From assembly GCA_030549335.1 (NCBI GenBank), contig CM060189.1, forward strand, positions 50,562,917 to 50,626,916: 64,000 bases of DNA, in the 5' to 3' direction. Positions within the stretch are counted from its first letter, which is position 1; every line of letters begins with the position of its first letter. The translations under genes were made by a program, and so were the position numbers. The notes beneath the pieces are model-generated. The model was not told the origin of the DNA. It ran no database searches and was given only the letters and a program-made list of their open reading frames with translations. This DNA comes from Pontederia crassipes. Taxonomy: Eukaryota; Streptophyta; Magnoliopsida; Commelinales; Pontederiaceae. Below are positions 58,126 to 64,000 of the stretch, piece by piece.

Positions 58126-59660
58126 AGTTTTGGAAATATTCAACTTTTTTTTACTTATGTTAGTTGTAGTAATGGTGACAAAATAGTTATGTTAGTTGTC
58201 ATTCTAGAATGTTGTATGCATATGTTGGACTATATGTAACAATAATTAATATATATAATATTGTGAATAAAATACATGAATTATATTATACGAATTAATA
58301 TTTAATATTCATTAATCCATATTAATTAGGATGAAATTAATGATTTTGTATGTCAAATTTTGATTGGACAAAAATATTAAGTGATGACATGCAAACTGCC
58401 AGCAAAGCAAGTAGCTTGCCACCTCAAGCTTACCTGATTTTTCCAACTACCTTTTGCATGTGATAAAATTCTAAAAAAATCTTCTAGCTTCCATTATAGG
58501 TCTAGAACTTGCACCTAAATTTTGAGATCCTCATATGTTTTGTTGAGATCGGAGGAAAGTCTACATTACCGATTGCTCAAGGTGATAGTTATAACCTTAA
58601 TCTAATGGTCCTTTTCATGATCATCTTTCACTCGTCAATTCTTCTCCAAAAAATTATCAAATTTAATTTCATTTTCTCCCATTGAGCCTTGTGTTATTAA
58701 GCTTTGGAATCAAGTTAATCGGATTTTTGTATAAAAAGCTATGCTCAAAAGTATTATTGAAACTATTACGTGTTAGATATAATATTGGATAGATTATTGG
58801 ATATTTTAGGGGTACAAAGATGATGATGTTAGGTTTCATTTGCAGTTGGAATCACTCAAAAGTATATGTGTAGTGAACTTTATAAACGTTTTACCCAACC
58901 TTACTCAATCTGTCAAAATAGAACTTATGATAGATTATGGTAGTAGTTGTTAAATTTATTATGCAGAGAGATATAAAAGCTAGTAATTTTAAGATAAAAT
59001 TAAAAATACCAGAACAAGTGATGTTTTCTATTTTATATAAATCATAAACGTAAGGTCACTGAGAATCAACTATAATGAAATAAAATATGAAACTTTTAAA
59101 ATTAAGGGTTATGTAATATGAAATTAAATAAAATTAGAATGATTCAATTTTATTATTTATATTAATAGATATAAATTTTACGTGACATAAAGTATGCAAT
59201 CTGCCAGGTTATAAGATGAACTTCTATGATTAATCAATTAATTAAGTTATAGGACTAAAGGCATGAGGTGTATATAGTAATGATAATTTAGGACATGTTA
59301 GTATGCACACCGTAATATTGATAAGGATGCCATAAGATTGGAAGAATAAAACACAAGAAAAGAATACCTCCAACTTTTAGTGGGCAATGTTGTACAAGCT
59401 TATGTTCATATAAAATTAGATTCATGAGATTTGATCACGTATAATAGAAAATAAGAATTTTGCTTCACAATATGCCAAAAGGGAGGATGTTATAGGATTA
59501 TGTTATAGGAATTGCATATTGTTAAAGTAGTAATATGAATATATAATTCGCCTAGTACCATGTGATAGGTGTTTATGTTGATTCCATGTTTAAATAATAT
59601 TATGAACAAATATTATTATTATAGGAAGGAATACTAAGATAGGTAAAAAGGGAGGATGAT
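58126..59660. other. AT-rich intergenic DNA, no gene
   Basis: No recognisable coding frame. It may include the 3' part of the FAR1/MULE element, but no inverted terminus could be matched to sequence upstream of 55.1 kb. Confidence 0.45.
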
Positions 59661-60717
59661 TCATTGGCCTAAGATGTAAGAATGTATATGATGCATGCAA
59701 AATATAACATATTTTAAATTATTATTTTAGTTAATTTTTCTATAATTTGATCATAGCATGCATCATTTTAAATCACTTTTAGTCATAATTTCGAATTTAT
59801 CGATTTTAATTATGAATTCTTTGATTATTTAAATTAAGAGGGAATTTACTTAATTTTTATGATTATTTTGTAGGCAAGCCGAATTAACGGATTGGTCACG
59901 ACGTAATTGGAGAAAAATCAGATAGAAGCTTTGGGTGTAAATGATAATTGCAAACTTGTTCTCGGCCGAAATCCACATCACATAAAGATTTTGAACAAAA
60001 TGGAGTGTTCTTTACCCCCCAAGATCTTATCATATTGGCCGAGTTCATTAGATAAATTTTACGTCAGATTCCCTTGGGGATAAAAGCAATGCAACTTGAT
60101 ATTTGTGGGCGTAACATGAATTAATTCATGCTTACATGGCCGAAACGTATTGGTCAATAATACGTCATTTTGGCCGAGATTTGAAGAAGTGACCTATTGT
60201 TTTGGCCGAGATTAAAAGAAGGGTGTAAAGATGAGAAGAGTTTATCCTTTTGGGCGGACTTATCATTTTGGCTGAGACCGTATCAAGTTTTATCCAGTGA
60301 ATTTAAATTCAGTCGTAAGATTTATGGCTGTAATCAACGTGAAGACCATCGTTCGCACCTATAAATAGAAGACGACACCTTGGTACTTTGAAGTTCAGGT
60401 TTTCTTCCACAGCGAGTCGTGAGCTCTACAGGCTATGACCAAGAGAGAGATTTGATCGGACGACTGATCCAGACGCTCCGACGATAATCGAGGGTCTTGA
60501 TTTTATTCTTGGCGTAATTCTTCCAATTATTTTTATTTTGTTATTATCTCTCTGCAATTCTAGGATGAACTCCATGTTTTTAGTTATTTAATTTTAGGAG
60601 ATTATTATTGGAGAGAAATTACGTGAACTCTTATTTTATTATTATTAATTTTTTTTATCAATTTTTAATTGTGTTTAGTGCTTTTGATTTAATTATTTAA
60701 ATTCATGAGTTAAGTAA

Positions 60718-61010
60718 TTATCAGTTTGTGGACTACTTAAATTCATATTTTATTTAGTTAAATTAAATGATTTATTGTGAAATTAAAAGTTGGCATAGGT
60801 CTAATAAATAGTGTGTGGAGAATTAGATTTGTGTGGTCTGTTAATCTATATCAGTTTGTGGAGTGATTAATAGTCTAGGATTTTCATATTAATGCATTTT
60901 AAATTTAATCTCATATGCATGAATACCAGTTTGTGAGACTTCAACTTTAATTAAATTTAAGATAGTTTGATTTACCAAATTAAATAGCAGAATTATCAGT
61001 TTGTGGACTC
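60718..61010. repeat. Four copies of atcagtttgtgga in the LTR
   Basis: tatcagtttgtgga or near variants occur at about 60719, 60849, 60922 and 60985, with spacings of about 130, 73 and 63 bp. No coding role is apparent. Confidence 0.65.
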
Positions 61011-61356
61011 TATGTTAATCTTGTAAATTAATAACTTGGGAAAATTCCTAATCCATTTTAAGAATTTTGATTTATCTTTTTTGGTTCACATATTTTTTCT
61101 TAATTTATTATCATCCTAAGACCAACTTCAACACCATTATCTTATTATTATCTTATTTTCTCTATTTTATTTTACAATTACAAAATTTCTTTCCAAATTT
61201 TCATATTTTCTTCTCTTATTAATTTATAAAATTAGACATTGAATTAATAATATTTCTCGTGGATTCGACACTCTTACTCCTATTTTTTATATTACTTGAG
61301 CGACTAGTGCACTTGCTAGCGATTTTATTTTGCTACATCATTTTACGCATCAAGTT

Positions 61357-61375
61357 TTTGACGCCGTTGCCGAGA
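61357..61375 (+). other. Probable tRNA-Asp primer-binding site
   Basis: tttgacgccgttgccgaga is close to the tggcgccgttgccgggga site used by Tat/Athila gypsy elements, positioned 20 bp after the presumed LTR end. Confidence 0.65.
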
Positions 61376-62697
61376 AATATTTAATTAATTAATTTTTTAT
61401 TCTTTTATGAATTATTAGGAGATGTAAATAATTTTATGTAAATAAATTTTATGTGATTTCTTCTGTAAATACACATTATCATACTTTTATTTTAATTATT
61501 TGTGTAAATAATCTAATATTTGTTTTTCTTTTGCAGATAAAGGTCATGACATTTTTTTAAAATTTGTTGACTTTCGGCTTAAATTCTGACGCCGATTGGA
61601 TTTTTTTGGATTATGTGGACTTATGGTTTTACGACCATGATTTATTTTATCGGCTTTACTGGTTTTACGGCCTCGCAATGTATCGATTATGAGTTCTAAA
61701 TTTTCAATTTTGTGGCCGCAAATTTTTAACTTTTATTCTAAGATTAATGATCATCTTATTTGATTTCAATGATTCAATTATCGGCTGAGAAATATTTTTG
61801 TTTTGCGGCCGTAAAATTGAAATCTTCTGAACGTATAAGTTTGACCTCGTTTCGGCTTTAATGACTTCGAGAAAGAGATTATGCCCGCAAAAGATTCTGC
61901 TCATCCGACAAACTTTTATCCTTATATTTTGCTATTAGCAATTTCTATTTGAGTTTTACGGCCAAAATTTCATTTTATCCATGATATCGAATTGATTTAT
62001 GTCTTTGCGCATTAGATTAATTAAGAATTCGATTAATGCATGATTTTGCGGCCGATATTTTTTTGAAAATTTCTTTTTGACATGTACGACCTTGTTTTCG
62101 CTGGTTTATACGTGGTTATGTTTTACCTCATATTTGGATCACGGTTCGACTTAATTCACATTGGTTAATGTTCGATTTACGCCCGATATGAATTTTATTC
62201 TTTCTCGGCCGTAATGATATAGTCCTTTTCGGTTGTAATGTTTATTTGTCGCCTGGATTCGTATTAATCGACTTTCGATTTGTTGATACAATTTTTGTTT
62301 CGGCCGAGATGATTAATTTTTCGCCATGCTTACGCCTTATCAGATTTTGGGGATTATCCGATAGTATAAATTTATATAATTATTTTCAGATACGGCTCGA
62401 GGACTCTATGTTTGGAAATTTTACGTCTCTTGCGAATATATAGTTATGTTTTACGATGTTATTTGTGATTCGTGAAAATTATTGAACTTATCTCATTCTG
62501 TCAAATTTCGGATGATTTATTATGAAATTTTCTCTTTATTCTGATCTGCATGGAATTTAATTTGAGTCGATCAATTCATATTGAATTTTCTTCATATTTT
62601 TTACTCATTTGTATATCACGAAAATAGTCAATGCCAACAAGTAAATATTTATTGATTAATTGTGACTCTTTATCTGCATACATTATATTTGTGTATA

Positions 62698-62698
<1 letters not shown>

Positions 62699-62728
<30 letters not shown>

Positions 62729-62729
62729 T
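62699..62729. repeat. Short (ATT)n microsatellite
   Basis: About ten ATT units in the leader of the gypsy fossil. Confidence 0.9.
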
Positions 62730-62896
62730 ATTTTTCTGACAATTAGTTGTTACAGGTACTATTGAAGATCTAATCACAACTAATCCTGGAATCTTTTGAT
62801 AATTCCAGACATCACACTAGGAGTTCAAATCCACTTTTAGAATTTGATCCTGAAATTGAAAGAATTTCTTGTCGATTGAGAAGAAATATTAGAAAA

Positions 62897-63745
62897 ATGG
62901 CTGAACAAACACGCAACAATCAGAGACAGGAGCAACAAAATGAACTAATTCCGCCACAAAATAATCGTCGTGAAGAAGATGAAGCAGAGCTTTCTATGAG
63001 AGAGTATGTCTCGACCAGATACAGTGACCGAGAATCATGTATAATGCCGCCAGATATTAATACAAATAATTTTGAGTTTAATTCGGCAATCGTGAGGATG
63101 ATACAAGCATCTCAATTTGGAGGAGGATTTCATGAAGACCCTCACGATCACCTTAATAAATATTTTGCTACTCTGAGCACCTTTAGAAATAATAATGTTT
63201 CTTCAAAAGATATTCGTCTATTATTATTTCCTCAATCTTTACGTGACAAGGCTTCTACATGGTTTAAAACTTTGCCTGCAGGATCGATCCACTCGTGGTT
63301 GGAGCTGGTAGAAAAATTTGTTGGAAAATATTGTCCACCACAAAAAGTAGGCAAATATCGAAGAGAATTAAGAGCATTTGTTCAAGACGATAATGAGACA
63401 TTATATGAAGCCTGAGAACAATATAAGGAACTGTTAGTCAGAGTTCCTGATAATAGGATCTCAACCCAAAGTTTTCTATCATGGATTGCGAGTTGCAGAT
63501 CAATATAAGCTCGACCAATCAGTAGGAGGGACAGTGTTGGGATCTAAACGCACTAGTGAAATACAGGATATTATTGAAGTTGTAGCCCTCAAGTCAAGCC
63601 AAGAAAGGAGACCACCTTGTCGGACTCATGATGTACATGCTGCACAAGGAGTACAATCTTCTGAAATAGTGGCTCAACTGGAGTCACTAAATCAAAAATT
63701 CGAGGAAATGATATCACTAATGGGAAATTCGAGCAATTATTGACC
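62897..63745 (+). mobile_element. Gag region of the gypsy fossil
   Basis: The sequence starts MAEQTRNNQRQEQQNE. It shows the retrotransposon gag pattern (FHEDPHDHLNKYFATLSTF, IRLLLFPQSLRDKASTWF, LPAGSIHSWLELVEKF), as in Athila-like Gag, which forms the particle that packages element RNA. It is broken and not expected to be functional. Confidence 0.8.
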
Positions 63746-64000
63746 TACATGTAACACTTTAGATTCCAATCAAATTGAAAATGCTAACTTTATTTCCAAC
63801 CCATTTTTCAAGATCAACGATTATGGTTGGAGACAGAATCTGAAGTTTGCCTATAATCAAAATCAAGACCAACCTTCTAGTCCATCAAAAGATTATATAT
63901 TGAAAAAGCAACCTAATGCTCTTCAATATCAATAATCATATCACATGCAGAGATGATGACACAGATCATACACACCATGCAATCGTTGCAAAAGAATATG

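Larger units (their letters stand above)
59955..62310. repeat. Dispersed CGGCCGA/CGGCCGTAA-type motif array in gypsy LTR and leader
   Basis: Close variants of ttttggccgagat or ttgcggccgtaa recur near 59962, 60036, 60139, 60171, 60203, 60267, 61667, 61711, 61781, 61803, 61959, 62050, 62205, 62227 and 62299. Spacing is irregular and both the LTR and the leader take part. This is unusual against the AT-rich background. Confidence 0.6.
59675..64000 (+). mobile_element. Tat/Athila-type gypsy retrotransposon fossil, cut by the window end
   Basis: A plausible 5' LTR spans about 59675 (tgtaagaatg) to 61337 (tgctaca), with a TATA box (cctataaatag) near 60359. It is followed by a primer-binding site at 61357-61375 (tttgacgccgttgccgaga), which resembles the tRNA-Asp site of Tat/Athila elements. 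After a 1.5-kb leader comes gag-like sequence from 62897. The element looks broken (at least a few breaks), is moderately old, and runs past the end of the window, so pol and the 3' LTR are not visible. LTR borders are approximate. Confidence 0.7.

Noticed and set aside
60718-61010. Repeated 13-mer considered as CRISPR-like array
   Set aside because: Plant nuclear DNA, repeats too short, spacing uneven, no cas genes.

Overview
The window is nuclear DNA of a flowering plant. Evidence: spliced genes with GT-AG introns, orthologues of plant proteins, plant copia and Tat/Athila-type retrotransposon remnants, Tourist-like and Mutator-like elements, an RTE LINE with a TTG-repeat tail, a nuclear copy of plastid petA, and telo-boxes in a ribosome-biogenesis promoter. 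The species cannot be named from the sequence. The DNA is AT-rich and gene-poor: three host genes look functional in 64 kb.

Layout. 1-4.55 kb: two diverged direct copies of a copia-like fossil. 4.6-10.5 kb: copia LTR and leader fragments on both sides of a decayed but intron-containing sugar-phosphate/phosphate translocator gene (At3g17430-like). 10.54-13.75 kb: an apparently complete RTE-clade LINE with one open reading frame and a 19-20 bp target-site duplication. 14-24 kb: a CDK-like kinase fragment and old AT-rich transposon remnants. 24.1-26.5 kb: an unrecognised serine-rich protein gene with an intron in its 5' UTR. 29.8-33.5 kb: a seven-coding-exon METTL18/HPM1-type protein-histidine methyltransferase gene. 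35.3-40 kb: a tandemly triplicated non-coding unit, one copy carrying a Tourist-like insertion for which another copy keeps the empty site. 40.6-46.5 kb: inverted-repeat elements, microsatellites, the petA scrap and an internally deleted mini-RTE. 46.9-53.2 kb (minus strand): UTP7/WDR46, an eight-coding-exon small-subunit-processome WD40 gene. 55-58 kb: a broken FAR1-related/MULE-type gene. 59.7-64 kb: a Tat/Athila-type gypsy fossil running off the end of the window.

The two recognised genes both act on translation. METTL18 homologues methylate a histidine of ribosomal protein L3, and UTP7/WDR46 is needed for 18S rRNA processing. Nothing suggests co-regulation; they lie about 13 kb apart across repeats.

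The most striking feature is an RTE series. One full-length, ORF-intact copy sits with four derivatives (38 bp, 164 bp, 157 bp and 19 bp), each flanked by its own exact target-site duplication. The 157-bp copy has lost about 3 kb internally, but the junction is in frame and leaves a 28-codon mini-ORF that keeps the parent's start and stop. The window therefore samples LINE insertions from complete elements down to the tail alone. I saw no CRISPR array, tRNA, rRNA or wholly novel multi-gene system.
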